A stretch of 64,000 nt of DNA from contig JBDHYG010000004.1 of the NCBI GenBank assembly GCA_039811225.1, positions 1 through 64,000 on the forward strand, in the 5' to 3' direction. This document shows, in pieces, positions 23,808 to 33,065 of this stretch (within the stretch, counting starts at the first letter, position 1; each line of letters starts with the position of its first letter). Made by a program: the position numbers and the translations under genes. The notes under the pieces are model-generated. The model ran no database searches. It worked only from the letters and a program-made list of their open reading frames with translations, and had not been told where the DNA came from. Source of the stretch: JAFDXJ01 sp039811225 (GTDB taxonomy: Bacteria > Bacteroidota > Bacteroidia > Chitinophagales > Chitinophagaceae).

Positions 23808-24992
23808 TTAATTAAACGCATTGATCCCGGTAACATCCATACCGGTAATGAGCAAATGTATATCATGCGTTCCTTCATACGTAACAACACTTTCCAGGTT
23901 CATCATGTGACGCATGATACTGTATTCGCCGGTAATGCCCATGCCGCCAAGCATTTGCCTGGCCTCACGGGCAATGCGTACGGCCACATCACAACTATTT
24001 CTTTTGGCCATACTCACTTGTTGCGGTGTAGCACGGCCTTCATTCATCAAAACACCAAGCCGCCACACCAGTAATTGGGCTTTGGTAATTTCCGTAATCA
24101 TCTCTGCCAGTTTTTTCTGTTGCAACTGGAAAGCAGCAATAGGCTTACCAAACTGAATACGTTCCTTACTATATGTTAATGCTGTATCATAACAATCCAT
24201 AGCTGCGCCTAAAGCTCCCCAGGCTATTCCATACCGGGCTTTTGTCAGGCAACTCAAGGGGCCTTTTAATCCTTTGATATTAGGTAAAATATTTTCCTTT
24301 GGCACTTTTACATCATGAAAAACTAATTCTCCCGTAGCGCTGGCCCGCAAACTCCATTTACCATGTGTGGTAGGTGTAGTAAAGCCTTCCATACCCCGCT
24401 CCACAATAAGGCCTTGAATGATGCCTTCTTCATTCTTGGCCCAAACTACGGCTACCTGTGCAAAAGGGGCATTACTAATCCACATTTTTGCACCATTTAA
24501 AAGCACATGATCGCCTTTATCTTCAAAATGTGAGATCATACCCCCCGGGTTACTTCCATGATCAGGTTCTGTCAGGCCAAAACATCCCAGCCATTCCCCA
24601 CTGGCGAGTTTGGGTAAATATTTCTTTTTCTGTTCTTCTGATCCATAAGCAAAAATCGGAAACATTACCAATGAGCCTTGTACGCTTGCAGTGGAACGCA
24701 CCCCACTATCCCCTCTTTCCAATTCCTGCATCATCAGGCCATAGCTTATATAATCTAATCCACCACCACCATATTCTACCGGGACGGTAGGGCCAAAACA
24801 ACCGAGATCACCTAACTGTTTTACGATTTGTTGTGGGAATTCAGCCTTTTGTGCATAGTCTTCAATAATGGGCGAAATTTCTTTCTTTACATAATTGCGA
24901 ATGGATTCACGAATAAGTTTATGTTCTTCTGTTAATAATTCATCCAGTAAATAATAATCAGGGGACTGAAACTGGTCTGTTTTTGCGGCCAT
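23808..24992 (-). CDS. acyl-CoA dehydrogenase, glutaryl-CoA dehydrogenase type
   Basis: This 394-residue flavoenzyme has the full acyl-CoA dehydrogenase fold. Features are an N-terminal helical domain (TEEHKLIRESIRNYVKKEIS), the middle beta domain (CFGLTEPDHGSNPGGM, GAKMWISNAPFAQVAVVWAK), and a C-terminal helical domain with LGGMGITGEYSIMRHMMNLE and VVTYEGTHDIHLLI. The YEGTHDIH stretch contains the glutamate used as catalytic base, and the overall pattern is closest to glutaryl-CoA dehydrogenase (lysine/tryptophan degradation). The start at 24992 (MAAKTDQFQSPDYY) is preferred to an upstream ATG at 25040. It is a single gene, 34 bases upstream of aroK on the same strand. Confidence 0.85.
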   Translation of the reverse strand: MAAKTDQFQSPDYYLLDELLTEEHKLIRESIRNYVKKEISPIIEDYAQKAEFPQQIVKQLGDLGCFGPTVPVEYGGGGLDYISYGLMMQELERGDSGVRSTASVQGSLVMFPIFAYGSEEQKKKYLPKLASGEWLGCFGLTEPDHGSNPGGMISHFEDKGDHVLLNGAKMWISNAPFAQVAVVWAKNEEGIIQGLIVERGMEGFTTPTTHGKWSLRASATGELVFHDVKVPKENILPNIKGLKGPLSCLTKARYGIAWGALGAAMDCYDTALTYSKERIQFGKPIAAFQLQQKKLAEMITEITKAQLLVWRLGVLMNEGRATPQQVSMAKRNSCDVAVRIAREARQMLGGMGITGEYSIMRHMMNLESVVTYEGTHDIHLLITGMDVTGINAFN

Positions 24993-25224
24993 AAATTTTT
25001 TTACAATTAAACTGTTTAAAATGAGGAATAATTGCTGCAAATTTATAGATTACTATAGTAGTAACCATCAGTTTCCTTATTTGATTTTATAACAACTACT
25101 AAACCAAATTCTCCTGAATCTAAGCGGCAAAAGAGTTGGTTGTTTGCGTGAATGGCTGTAATCTTGCCGTTTTGAAAAAATACCCGGGCAAAACAAACTT
25201 TATAAAAAAGCAAAAAACACAGAA

Positions 25225-26322
25225 ATGGCTTTACAAGCAGGAATTGTGGGCTTACCCAATGTAGGAAAATCAACTTTATTCAATGCCCTGAGCAATGCCA
25301 AAGCGCAGGCTGCCAATTTTCCCTTTTGTACCATCGAACCCAATGTAGGTGTCATTACTGTGCCCGATGAACGCCTGATTGTGTTGGAAAAATTAGTTAT
25401 TCCCCAGCGTGTTGTCCCCACTACCGTGGAGATCGTTGATATCGCCGGCCTGGTAAAAGGAGCCAGTAAGGGTGAAGGCCTCGGCAACCAGTTCCTTGGA
25501 AATATTCGTGCCACAGATGCCATCATCCATGTCATCCGTTGTTTTGAAGATGAAAATGTAATTCATGTTGATGGCAGTATCAACCCGGTACGGGATAAAG
25601 AAATCATTGATACGGAACTGCAATTAAAAGACCTGGAAACACTGGAAAAGAAAATTTCCAAAAATGAAAAGATGGCACGCAATGATAAAGAAGCGGCCGA
25701 AAGCCTGGCTTTTTTAACCGCCCTGAAAAAACATATTGAGAAAGGAGAAAATGCCCGGTCCTTTGAGATGAGCCGGGAAGACCGGGAAAAATTTATGGCC
25801 GATCTTTTTCTACTGACTTCCAAGCCGGTGATTTATGTATGCAATGTGGATGAAAAATCTGTTGTATCCGGCAATGCCCATACAGCTGCTTTACAAGCAT
25901 CCATTGAAAAAGAAAAAGCTGAAATATTATTTATCAGCGCCGCCATTGAAAGTGAGATTGCACAAATGGATAGCTATGAAGACAGGCAGTTATTCCTTGA
26001 AGATATGGGCTTGCAGGAAAGTGGTGTGGCACGTTTAATTAAATCCACCTATAAAATTTTAAACCTGGCTACCTATTTTACGGCCGGTGTGCAGGAAGTT
26101 CGCGCCTGGACTATATCCAAAGGTATGCTGGCACCACAGGCAGCCGGCGTAATTCATACTGATTTTGAAAAAGGTTTTATCCGTGCCGAAGTGATCAAGT
26201 ACGAAGATTTTGTAAAATACCAATCCGAAGCAGCCTGCCGCGAAGCCGGTAAATTAGCTGTCCAGGGAAAAGATTATGTAGTGGAAGATGGGGATATCAT
26301 GCACTTCCGCTTCAATGTATAA
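25225..26322 (+). CDS. ychF: redox-regulated ATPase YchF (Obg-like)
   Basis: This 365-residue P-loop NTPase has GIVGLPNVGKSTLFNALSNA (G1), a switch with NFPFCTIEPNVGVITVPDER, DIAGLVKGASKGEGLGNQFL (G3), NVDE in place of NKxD (G4, explaining ATP preference in the family), and a helical coiled domain. A C-terminal TGS domain follows (TYFTAGVQEVRAWTISKGM, GKDYVVEDGDIMHFRFNV). YchF binds ribosomes and takes part in stress responses. The gene is monocistronic, and its stop lies 3 bases from the convergent arginine decarboxylase gene. Confidence 0.96.
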   Translation: MALQAGIVGLPNVGKSTLFNALSNAKAQAANFPFCTIEPNVGVITVPDERLIVLEKLVIPQRVVPTTVEIVDIAGLVKGASKGEGLGNQFLGNIRATDAIIHVIRCFEDENVIHVDGSINPVRDKEIIDTELQLKDLETLEKKISKNEKMARNDKEAAESLAFLTALKKHIEKGENARSFEMSREDREKFMADLFLLTSKPVIYVCNVDEKSVVSGNAHTAALQASIEKEKAEILFISAAIESEIAQMDSYEDRQLFLEDMGLQESGVARLIKSTYKILNLATYFTAGVQEVRAWTISKGMLAPQAAGVIHTDFEKGFIRAEVIKYEDFVKYQSEAACREAGKLAVQGKDYVVEDGDIMHFRFNV

Positions 26323-26325
26323 TGC

Positions 26326-27753
26326 TTATTTGTAACCGAGGATCTTCAACATACTTTGCGCCGATTGTTCCCGAGAATTTAACCAGTCCACCAGTTTCCC
26401 GTTTTTATCATATTCAATAATCACATGCTTGGGTGATGGAATAAGGCAATGCTTAATCCCCCCATATCCACTGATCTGGTCCTGGTAGGCCCCGGTATGG
26501 AAAAAACCAACATACAATTTTTCTTCTTTTTTATTTTCATCCTGGTCCCTGGCGCTTTTTAATTTAGGCAGGAAAACTTCATTGATATGTTCCTCTGAAT
26601 CATAATAATCATGGCTGTCACAGGTGATGCCCCCGAGGACAACTTTTTGATATTCGTTATCCCATTTATTGATGGGCAAGAGCAGAAATTTTTCTCCGAT
26701 ACCCCAGGTATCCGGTAGCGTGGTAATAAAAGAGGAGTCAATCATATACCAGGTCTCCCGGTCATTTTGTGTTTTCTTTCCCATGATACTGTAAATATGG
26801 GCCATACTCTCTCCTACTGTATAACTGCCAAATTCTGTATAAATATTTGGCATAGGAACCCGGGCTTTTTTGCAGACTTTTTTAATGTTACCCACAATTT
26901 CATTAATCATGAACTGGTAATCGTATTCAAAGCCCAGGGAATGTTTGATGGGAAAACCACCACCGATATTAATTGAATCCAGCTCGGGGCAAATCTTTTT
27001 TAATTGGCAATAAAGGTTGATAATTTTATTCAATTCACTCCAATAATAGATATCATCCTTGATCCCTTTGTTAAGAAAAATATGCAGCATCTTTAGCTGG
27101 AATTTATGTTCATATCCTTCAATATGATCCACATAAAATTCCAGGATATCACGTGGCCGGATACCCAGGCGCGACGTATAAAAAGGGAAAGAGGGTTCTT
27201 CTTCGGCTGCCACCCGGATACCCAGTTTAAATGGCTGGCGAACGCTTCGTTTATAGGCATTCAATTCATCTTTGTTGTCGAGGATCGGGATGACATTTTT
27301 AAATCCCGTATTGATCAGCCGGGCAATACGGGAGGTATAATTTTTTTGTTTATAGCCATTACAGATAATCGTAATATCCTTGGTTATTTTCCTTTTCCGA
27401 TACAAAGCCTGGATGATTTCGATATCATAGGCATACGAGGTTTCCAGGTTGATATCATGCTTCAGGGCTTCTTCCACCACATACGAAAACTGCGAACTCT
27501 TGGTACAGTAGCAGTACACGTATTTCCCTTCATACTTATGTTTCTTCATAGCCACCTGGAACATTTTTTTGGCCTTTTTAATCTGGCTCCCGATTTTGGG
27601 CAGGTAACTCAGTTTTAACGGTGTCCCGTATTTTTTGATGATATACTCAAGGTTTACCCCATTGAATTCGAGGTATCCGTTATCGCCCAGTTCAAATCCT
27701 TCCTGGGGAAAATGAAATGTCTGTTGGACAAGGTCGGAGTAGGAATTATTCAT
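26326..27753 (-). CDS. arginine decarboxylase-like PLP enzyme (fold type III)
   Basis: This 475-residue enzyme has the alanine-racemase/ornithine-decarboxylase type barrel. The PLP lysine is likely the one in YVYCYCTKSSQFSYVVEE (about residue 84). Further signatures are INLETSYAYDIEIIQALY, ITIICNGYKQKNY, LDSINIGGGFPIKHSLGF (Gly-rich phosphate loop) and YTEFGSYTVGESMAHIYS. Near the C-terminus, VGFFHTGAYQDQISGYGG carries the active-site Cys-to-Tyr-type region. Bacteroidota homologues are annotated as biosynthetic arginine decarboxylase (agmatine and polyamine synthesis); diaminopimelate decarboxylase is less likely. The ATG at 27753 is preferred to 27783. Confidence 0.82.
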   Translation of the reverse strand: MNNSYSDLVQQTFHFPQEGFELGDNGYLEFNGVNLEYIIKKYGTPLKLSYLPKIGSQIKKAKKMFQVAMKKHKYEGKYVYCYCTKSSQFSYVVEEALKHDINLETSYAYDIEIIQALYRKRKITKDITIICNGYKQKNYTSRIARLINTGFKNVIPILDNKDELNAYKRSVRQPFKLGIRVAAEEEPSFPFYTSRLGIRPRDILEFYVDHIEGYEHKFQLKMLHIFLNKGIKDDIYYWSELNKIINLYCQLKKICPELDSINIGGGFPIKHSLGFEYDYQFMINEIVGNIKKVCKKARVPMPNIYTEFGSYTVGESMAHIYSIMGKKTQNDRETWYMIDSSFITTLPDTWGIGEKFLLLPINKWDNEYQKVVLGGITCDSHDYYDSEEHINEVFLPKLKSARDQDENKKEEKLYVGFFHTGAYQDQISGYGGIKHCLIPSPKHVIIEYDKNGKLVDWLNSREQSAQSMLKILGYK

Positions 27754-27828
27754 CCCGATGTGGTTTTCTTTGAAGGATGTCAAAATTTTTTTGCAAAAAT
27801 AGTTTTTTGCCTCATTTCACACATAAAA

Positions 27829-27855
27829 AAAACCGGGTTCCATGTACCCGGTTTT
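27829..27855 (-). terminator. terminator of the rpmI-rplT operon
   Basis: The stem AAAACCGGGT / ACCCGGTTTT has a 7-base loop, followed on the minus strand by a T run. It lies 19 bases after the rplT stop. Confidence 0.85.
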
Positions 27856-27873
27856 CAATACAGTTTTTATTCA

Positions 27874-28218
27874 CTATTTCACGGAATCAATCAGGGCTTT
27901 AAAAGCTTCCGGTTCATTCATGGCCAGGTCAGCGAGGATCTTCCGGTTGAGTTCATTACCTGCTTTATGCAGTTTGTTCATAAACTGGCTATAGCTGAGG
28001 CCTTCCTGGCGTACCGCTGCATTGATACGGGCAATCCATAACTGGCGGTATTCACGTTTTTTCAGTTTACGGCCTACATAACTATAGGTCTGACCTTTCT
28101 CTACAATATTTTTGGCAACGGTATAAACGTTTTTCCGTTTGCCATAAAAACCTTTGGCATTTTTGAGCACTTTTTTCCGGCGGGCTTTGGAAGCAACCGC
28201 ATTTACAGAACGAGGCAT
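27874..28218 (-). CDS. rplT: 50S ribosomal protein L20
   Basis: This 114-residue protein has the full L20 sequence, including the basic N-terminal extension (MPRSVNAVASKARRKKVLKN), FYGKRKNVYTVAKNIVEKG and KKREYRQLWIARINAAVRQE. L20 is needed for early 50S assembly and often represses its own operon. It lies 47 bases downstream of rpmI. The usual upstream infC is not present; the next gene upstream runs on the other strand. Confidence 0.98.
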   Translation of the reverse strand: MPRSVNAVASKARRKKVLKNAKGFYGKRKNVYTVAKNIVEKGQTYSYVGRKLKKREYRQLWIARINAAVRQEGLSYSQFMNKLHKAGNELNRKILADLAMNEPEAFKALIDSVK

Positions 28219-28265
28219 AATTTATTTTTTTGTCCCGGAAAACCCGGGGATGAATGGAATAGGTT

Positions 28266-28463
28266 TTACTTTAATCGTAATAAACGCATTACAAAATCAC
28301 GGTTCGGTGCACTCACGATCCCGGGTTTGTTTAATGCTCTTTTACGTTTCTTGGATTTTTTGGTAAGGATGTGCCGCTTAAATGATTTTTGATAAGCGAT
28401 CTTGCCGGAGCCTGTTACTTTAAAGCGCTTCTTGGCACTGGAGTTTGTTTTAACCTTTGGCAT
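28266..28463 (-). CDS. rpmI: 50S ribosomal protein L35
   Basis: This 65-residue basic protein has the L35 signature MPKVKTNSSAKKRFKVTGSG and FKRHILTKKSKKRKRALN, the normal length for the family. It is first of the two-gene rpmI-rplT operon. A leader of about 100 bases precedes it and contains a hairpin. Confidence 0.97.
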   Translation of the reverse strand: MPKVKTNSSAKKRFKVTGSGKIAYQKSFKRHILTKKSKKRKRALNKPGIVSAPNRDFVMRLLRLK

Positions 28464-28496
28464 TGATAATCTTCTTTAAGATTACTCCCTGCTGGC

Positions 28497-28517
28497 GTTC
28501 CCGAACAGACGGGAAAC
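28497..28517 (-). promoter_or_regulatory. hairpin in the rpmI-rplT leader
   Basis: GTTCCCG (28497-28503) can pair with CGGGAAAC (28510-28517) with one bulged base and a six-base loop, about 35 bases before the rpmI start. It has no T run, so it is not a terminator. Ribosomal protein L20 represses its operon through leader structure in other phyla, so this could be part of an operator. This is inference from position only. Confidence 0.35.
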
Positions 28518-28659
28518 TTGTTGGGCCTTACGGGAAATAAATTTGGAGCGCGAAGGTAGGTGAAAAAAACTGAGGATACAAATATTCATTAAAAAAACTT
28601 GTTTTGCAATGCTTCCTTAACCGGGTTGATTTCTCGTACTTTTGCAAAAATTTGTACAC

Positions 28660-30693
28660 ATGATTAAGAACATTCGTTACGCGTTACCCCTGTTATTCCT
28701 GGTGGTAAGCCTACCGGCCTGGTCCCAAAAAGGATCCAATACCATCAAATACATTGATCCGGCCAATATGGACCTTACCGTGAAACCCGGTGATAATTTT
28801 TATGAATATGCCAATGGCAACTGGCTGAAAAACAACCCGGTGCCGGCATCCAAAACACGCTGGGGCAGCTTTGATGTCCTGCGATTAAGTAGCTTGGATA
28901 AATTAAAAGTATTAACTGCCAATGCCGCAGCACATCCTGAAAAAAATTCCATTTACCAGCGGGTTGGTGATTTTTATACCAGTGCAATGGATACGGTAAC
29001 TATCAATAAACTGGGCTATACCCCCATCCAATCGGCCCTGGCACAAGTGGCTGCATTTACCACTAAAGACCAGGTACTGGATGCCATTGCCATAGATCGT
29101 ACCCGCGGGCTGGGCGGTTTATTGTTTGGCTTTTATGTGGGCCAGGATGATAAAGATGTAAACACCTATATCCCCGGTTTTTCCCAGGGGGGCACTTCAC
29201 TGCCTGACCGGGATTATTATTTGAAAACCGATGCTCGCAGTGTGATGATTCGAGATGAATATGTAAAATATGTAGCCGATATGTTTAAACTGGTGGGTGA
29301 TGGAGAAGCTACCGCACTGCAGAAAGCACAGAATATCCTGGGCCTCGAAACAGCCCTGGCCATTGCCCAAAAAAGCCGCGTGGAAATGCGCGATCCGCAA
29401 AAGACTTATAACAAATATGCCATCGCTGATTTTACCAAATTGACTCCCGGCTTTGACTGGAAAGTCTTAATGGCAAAAATGAAAGTAACACAGGCAGATA
29501 GTGTCCTTGTCAATAACCCGTCATTTTTTCAAACAGTTGCTTCCTTATTTGCAGCCGTTCCCCTCGATACCTGGAAAGCCTATGTTCAATGGGGTATCAT
29601 CAAATCCACAGCCAGTTTCCTCAGTGATGATTTTGTAAATCGCAGTTTTGCTTTTAATAAAATCTTATCCGGGCAAAAAGAAATTACTCCACGCTGGCAG
29701 CGCATGAATCAACTTACCGATAATATGCTGGGCGAACTCTTGGGCCAGTTATATGTAGAAAAATATTTTACCCCGGAAGCCAAGCAGCGTATGCTGGCAT
29801 TGGTGAAAAATGTACAAAGCACATTTGCCGACAGGATTAAACGCCTCGACTGGATGAGTGACAGTACAAAACAAAAAGCATTGGAAAAACTCAGTGCAAT
29901 CGTTAATAAAATCGGCTTCCCGGATAAATGGGAAACGTATCCCGGCGTGGTTATTTCCAAAAATGATTTCATCGGCAACCTGCGTAGTATCCGGGAATTT
30001 GAATACAATAAAATGGTCAATCACATGGGCAAACCGGTGGATAAAACCGAATGGGGCATGACACCGCCAACCATTAATGCCTATTATAATCCGGCCAATA
30101 ACGAGATAGCTTTTCCTGCCGGTATCCTCCAGTTTCCTTTCTTTGATTTTGGAGCTGATGATGCGGTGAATTATGGAGGTATTGCCGCAGTGATCGGCCA
30201 TGAACTGACACATGGCTTTGATGACGAAGGCCGGCAATATGCTGCTGACGGCAACCTGAAAGAATGGTGGACTGCCACTGATGCGGAAAAATTTACAGAG
30301 CGTGCTGACCAGGTGGTGAAACAGTATGATGCGTTTATTGTAAATGATAGTTTACATGTAAATGGAAAATTAACATTGGGTGAAAACCTGGCTGACCTCG
30401 GTGGCTTGAGTATTGCATATGAAGCATTTAAAAAAACACCGGAAGGCCAAGCCAATAAAAAAATAGACGGTTTTACGCCTGATCAGCGGTTTTTCCTGAG
30501 TTGGGCGCAGGTATGGCGGGCAAATATTTTGCCGGAGTTTGCAGCCCAGCTTTTAATGGTGGATCCGCATAGCCCGGGCATGGCTCGCTGCAATATCCCT
30601 GTTTCCAATATGGATGCCTGGTACAAAGCGTTTGATGTAAAACCCGGAGATAAAATGTACAGGCCGGAAAATGAAAGAGCAAAAATCTGGTAA
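28660..30693 (+). CDS. M13-family zinc metallopeptidase (neprilysin-like)
   Basis: This 677-residue exported peptidase has a signal peptide (ALPLLFLVVSLPAWSQ), a large helical N-terminal M13 domain starting YIDPANMDLTVKPGDNFYEY, and a C-terminal catalytic domain. The latter carries INAYYNPANNEIAFPAGILQ, the zinc motif VIGHELTHGFDDEGRQY (HExxH) and the third ligand region ENLADLGGLSIAYEAF. The end is DVKPGDKMYRPENERAKIW, with MYRP typical of the family. It probably cleaves oligopeptides in the periplasm. The start at 28660 is chosen over an upstream ATG at 28642. TACTTTTG at 28637-28644 looks like a -7 promoter element. A terminator follows at 30705. Confidence 0.94.
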   Translation: MIKNIRYALPLLFLVVSLPAWSQKGSNTIKYIDPANMDLTVKPGDNFYEYANGNWLKNNPVPASKTRWGSFDVLRLSSLDKLKVLTANAAAHPEKNSIYQRVGDFYTSAMDTVTINKLGYTPIQSALAQVAAFTTKDQVLDAIAIDRTRGLGGLLFGFYVGQDDKDVNTYIPGFSQGGTSLPDRDYYLKTDARSVMIRDEYVKYVADMFKLVGDGEATALQKAQNILGLETALAIAQKSRVEMRDPQKTYNKYAIADFTKLTPGFDWKVLMAKMKVTQADSVLVNNPSFFQTVASLFAAVPLDTWKAYVQWGIIKSTASFLSDDFVNRSFAFNKILSGQKEITPRWQRMNQLTDNMLGELLGQLYVEKYFTPEAKQRMLALVKNVQSTFADRIKRLDWMSDSTKQKALEKLSAIVNKIGFPDKWETYPGVVISKNDFIGNLRSIREFEYNKMVNHMGKPVDKTEWGMTPPTINAYYNPANNEIAFPAGILQFPFFDFGADDAVNYGGIAAVIGHELTHGFDDEGRQYAADGNLKEWWTATDAEKFTERADQVVKQYDAFIVNDSLHVNGKLTLGENLADLGGLSIAYEAFKKTPEGQANKKIDGFTPDQRFFLSWAQVWRANILPEFAAQLLMVDPHSPGMARCNIPVSNMDAWYKAFDVKPGDKMYRPENERAKIW

Positions 30694-30704
30694 ATAGTTT
30701 TTAG

Positions 30705-30741
30705 AAAAAAAAAACAGTCCTATTTCCCGGGACTGTTTTTT
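30705..30741 (+). terminator. terminator of the M13 peptidase gene
   Basis: The stem ACAGTCC / GGACTGT has a nine-base loop, preceded by an A run and followed by seven T. Confidence 0.85.
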
Positions 30742-30794
30742 TATGTCCCTGTTTTTAAATATTGTTTTTATTAGCAAAACAAAAAAGTAAATCA

Positions 30795-30829
30795 AAAAAA
30801 ATGCAGGCATCTTTTCAAATACCTGCATT
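30795..30829 (-). terminator. terminator of the delta-60 protein gene, copy 2 of a duplicated sequence
   Basis: The stem AATGCAGG / CCTGCATT is flanked by an A run on the left (T run on the minus strand). It is identical over 35 bases to 10931-10965. It lies 21 bases after the stop of the gene at 30851. Confidence 0.8.
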
Positions 30830-30850
30830 GCTGAAATTTATTTATGTCTT

Positions 30851-32629
30851 CTACTCTTTAATAAACCGCAGTTTATCTACTTTCCCATTTTGCTCTATCA
30901 ACACAAAATAACTGCCTTGTGCAAGGGCACGAATGGTCAATGTAAGTTCACTGTTGTTGTTGGTTTTTTGTTGTAGTATTTCTCTACCATGTATATCCGT
31001 GATGCGGATGGTGGCGGTATATACTTTATTTAAGCCGGTAATGGTAAGTGTATTCTTTGCCGGGTTGGGATAGAGAGAAACTTTATTACTTTCAAAAATT
31101 ATTTTCAGTGTATTGCTGTAAGTGGCGGTGCCATTCAGGGCATTTTCTTTGATGCGGTAATAAGCAATGCCTTGCAATGGATGCTGATCGGTATAGCTAT
31201 ACTTATTTTCCGAGCCACCCTTGGCCGGAACGGTGGCTATGCTTGCAAATTCCGTGGCATTGCTGCTGCGCTCTATACTATAACTCTTCGTGCCGCTCTC
31301 GTTGAGGGTTTCCCAACTAATCGTTACACCTGTTTTATCCTGTACCGCTTTTACATTCTTGAAATGCGTGGCGAGAATATTATCGCCGTTGTAACGGGCA
31401 AGCAGGATATAACCTTCATCTGCACCTCCAGCGACTAAAATCTTTTGATCGGGTAATAAGCTTACTTCATCTCCATAGGCATTTTCTCCATAATATGTTG
31501 CTTGTATTCCACCTGTAGCAAAGCTCGAATCCAAACTGCCATCCGTATCAAAACGCAACAATAGTAATGGACCCCCTTGAACAAAAGCTCCACCTGTAGC
31601 TAAAATTTTCCCGTCTGTCTGAACGAGTACAGAAAATAATTCTGACCAATGTCCATAATATTCATAATAAATACCACCACCATTTCCAAACTCAACATCC
31701 ACATTGCCATCAGCATTAAAACGGCAAATAGCCATACTTGGCAAATCATATCCTGCCTGGCCTGCACAAACTATTTTTCCGTCCGATTGAAGTGCTATAT
31801 CAGTTAGCTGATTTAACCATCCGGCTATTTGCCCCTCTCCAAATTTAAATTTGGCTATGCCATTCTCACCAAAATTACTGTCCACAGTACCATCCGGGTA
31901 AAAACGTTCCACCATAAATTCCGGATGACCTCCCATCATACTATATGTACCTCCCATTAATATTTTATTATCGGATTGTAGTATTATCGATGATACTTCT
32001 ATTCGTACTTGAAAATGTTGCTGAATAATTCCGGTTCCGGCAAACGCAGAATCGAGGCTTCCATCTGAATTTACACGGATAACAAATAAATCCCATTTAT
32101 ATATGCTATTACCTGATGTGCCTGTAACAAGTATCTTTCCATCCGGTTGAAGAACAACACTATTGCCATAATCATACGTCATTAAATCAACCCGTACCAG
32201 GCCATTGAGGCCAAAACTACTGTCTAAACTGCCATCCTGTTTACAGCGTACAATACCGATATCAAAATCTATCGCATTTTTAAAGATGGATCCAACTAAA
32301 ATAATTTTCCCGTCCGGTTGCACAGCTATATCTTTACAATGCGCTTCTTTATTTTCCACATTCAATTCTACCCGGCCATTGACACCAAAGGTCAAATCAT
32401 TACTTCCATCACTATTAAACCGATCCATATAATAATCCGGCCCGGCACCACCACAAACAAGAATTTTACCATCGGGCAATAACGCTAAGCCTTCCGTAAT
32501 ACCTAAACGTTTTTGTACAACAATCCCGTTGTCTCCAAATGTGGGATCTAAATAACCTACCTGGGCTTGAAGCAATGAACAGGATAAGCTGGTAAGTAGC
32601 AGCATACATGTTTTAATTAAATTTTTCAT
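30851..32629 (-). CDS. secreted delta-60 repeat protein with type IX secretion sorting domain
   Basis: This 592-residue protein has a signal peptide (MLLLTSLSCSLLQAQ). It then carries about seven delta-60 repeats centred on LLPDGKILVCGG, VQPDGKIILVGS, LQPDGKILVTGT, LQSDNKILMGGT, LQSDGKIVCAGQ, VQTDGKILATGG and LLPDQKILVAGG, probably forming a beta-propeller. A linker domain follows (TGVTISWETLNESGTKSYSI), then a C-terminal Por/T9SS sorting domain (VSLYPNPAKNTLTI, RALAQGSYFVLIEQNG, KLRFIKE). It is exported by the type IX system and anchored at or released from the surface. It lies 42 bases downstream of the small Cys-containing gene, on the same strand. Confidence 0.88.
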   Translation of the reverse strand: MKNLIKTCMLLLTSLSCSLLQAQVGYLDPTFGDNGIVVQKRLGITEGLALLPDGKILVCGGAGPDYYMDRFNSDGSNDLTFGVNGRVELNVENKEAHCKDIAVQPDGKIILVGSIFKNAIDFDIGIVRCKQDGSLDSSFGLNGLVRVDLMTYDYGNSVVLQPDGKILVTGTSGNSIYKWDLFVIRVNSDGSLDSAFAGTGIIQQHFQVRIEVSSIILQSDNKILMGGTYSMMGGHPEFMVERFYPDGTVDSNFGENGIAKFKFGEGQIAGWLNQLTDIALQSDGKIVCAGQAGYDLPSMAICRFNADGNVDVEFGNGGGIYYEYYGHWSELFSVLVQTDGKILATGGAFVQGGPLLLLRFDTDGSLDSSFATGGIQATYYGENAYGDEVSLLPDQKILVAGGADEGYILLARYNGDNILATHFKNVKAVQDKTGVTISWETLNESGTKSYSIERSSNATEFASIATVPAKGGSENKYSYTDQHPLQGIAYYRIKENALNGTATYSNTLKIIFESNKVSLYPNPAKNTLTITGLNKVYTATIRITDIHGREILQQKTNNNSELTLTIRALAQGSYFVLIEQNGKVDKLRFIKE

Positions 32630-32671
32630 CTTTATAATTTTTATGGTTATTCAAAATTTATTATAATTATT

Positions 32672-33065
32672 TTACAGCGAGTCATTACAATTATCATTGG
32701 CATTGCAATTATTGTTATCTGCAGCCGTAGCACAGGAGCCACTGCTATGACGGTAATCCTCGCAGTCCACAAATTTTTGTGTTCCGGCCAATGATCCGGC
32801 GGTTCCATTTAAAATGGATTGAAAGAAAAAACAACTCCGGGAAGCTATATATAGATCTGCCTTATTATTTATTAAACTTAGTGGCAAACGACAACTGCGG
32901 TTTTTAAAATGGTTGTGTAAGGAATTGTTTACCCCCCCCCGCAAATGCAGTGATAGCGGGCATTTCAGCCGATGACGACCTGGCTTCGGCCGGTTTATTC
33001 CTGGCCATAGGTAGAACAAATAGCGCTATAGTCAGCGAAGCAGAGGTGTAAAATATTTTTTGCAT
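32672..33065 (-). pseudogene. small exported Cys-containing protein, frame broken at a G9 tract
   Basis: Reading from the ATG at 33065 gives a signal-like N-terminus (SASLTIALFVLPMA) and a propeptide-like stretch (RSSSAEMPAITAFAGGG), and hits a stop at 32904-32906. The frame changes at a run of nine G (plus-strand C9, 32932-32940). With eight G the protein continues to 130 residues: NNSLHNHFKNRSCRLPLSLI, ASRSCFFFQSILNGTAGSLA, GTQKFVDCEDYRHSSGSCAT and an Asn/Asp/Cys-rich end (DNNNCNANDNCNDSL). I do not recognise the family. The homopolymer could be a phase-variable switch, a real mutation or a sequencing slip. The T9SS delta-60 gene follows directly. Confidence 0.65.

Noticed and set aside
23271..23890. 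Long N-terminal extensions for DUF423 and shikimate kinase
   Set aside because: The extra residues show no family similarity and would overlap the neighbouring genes deeply; the internal ATGs match family starts.
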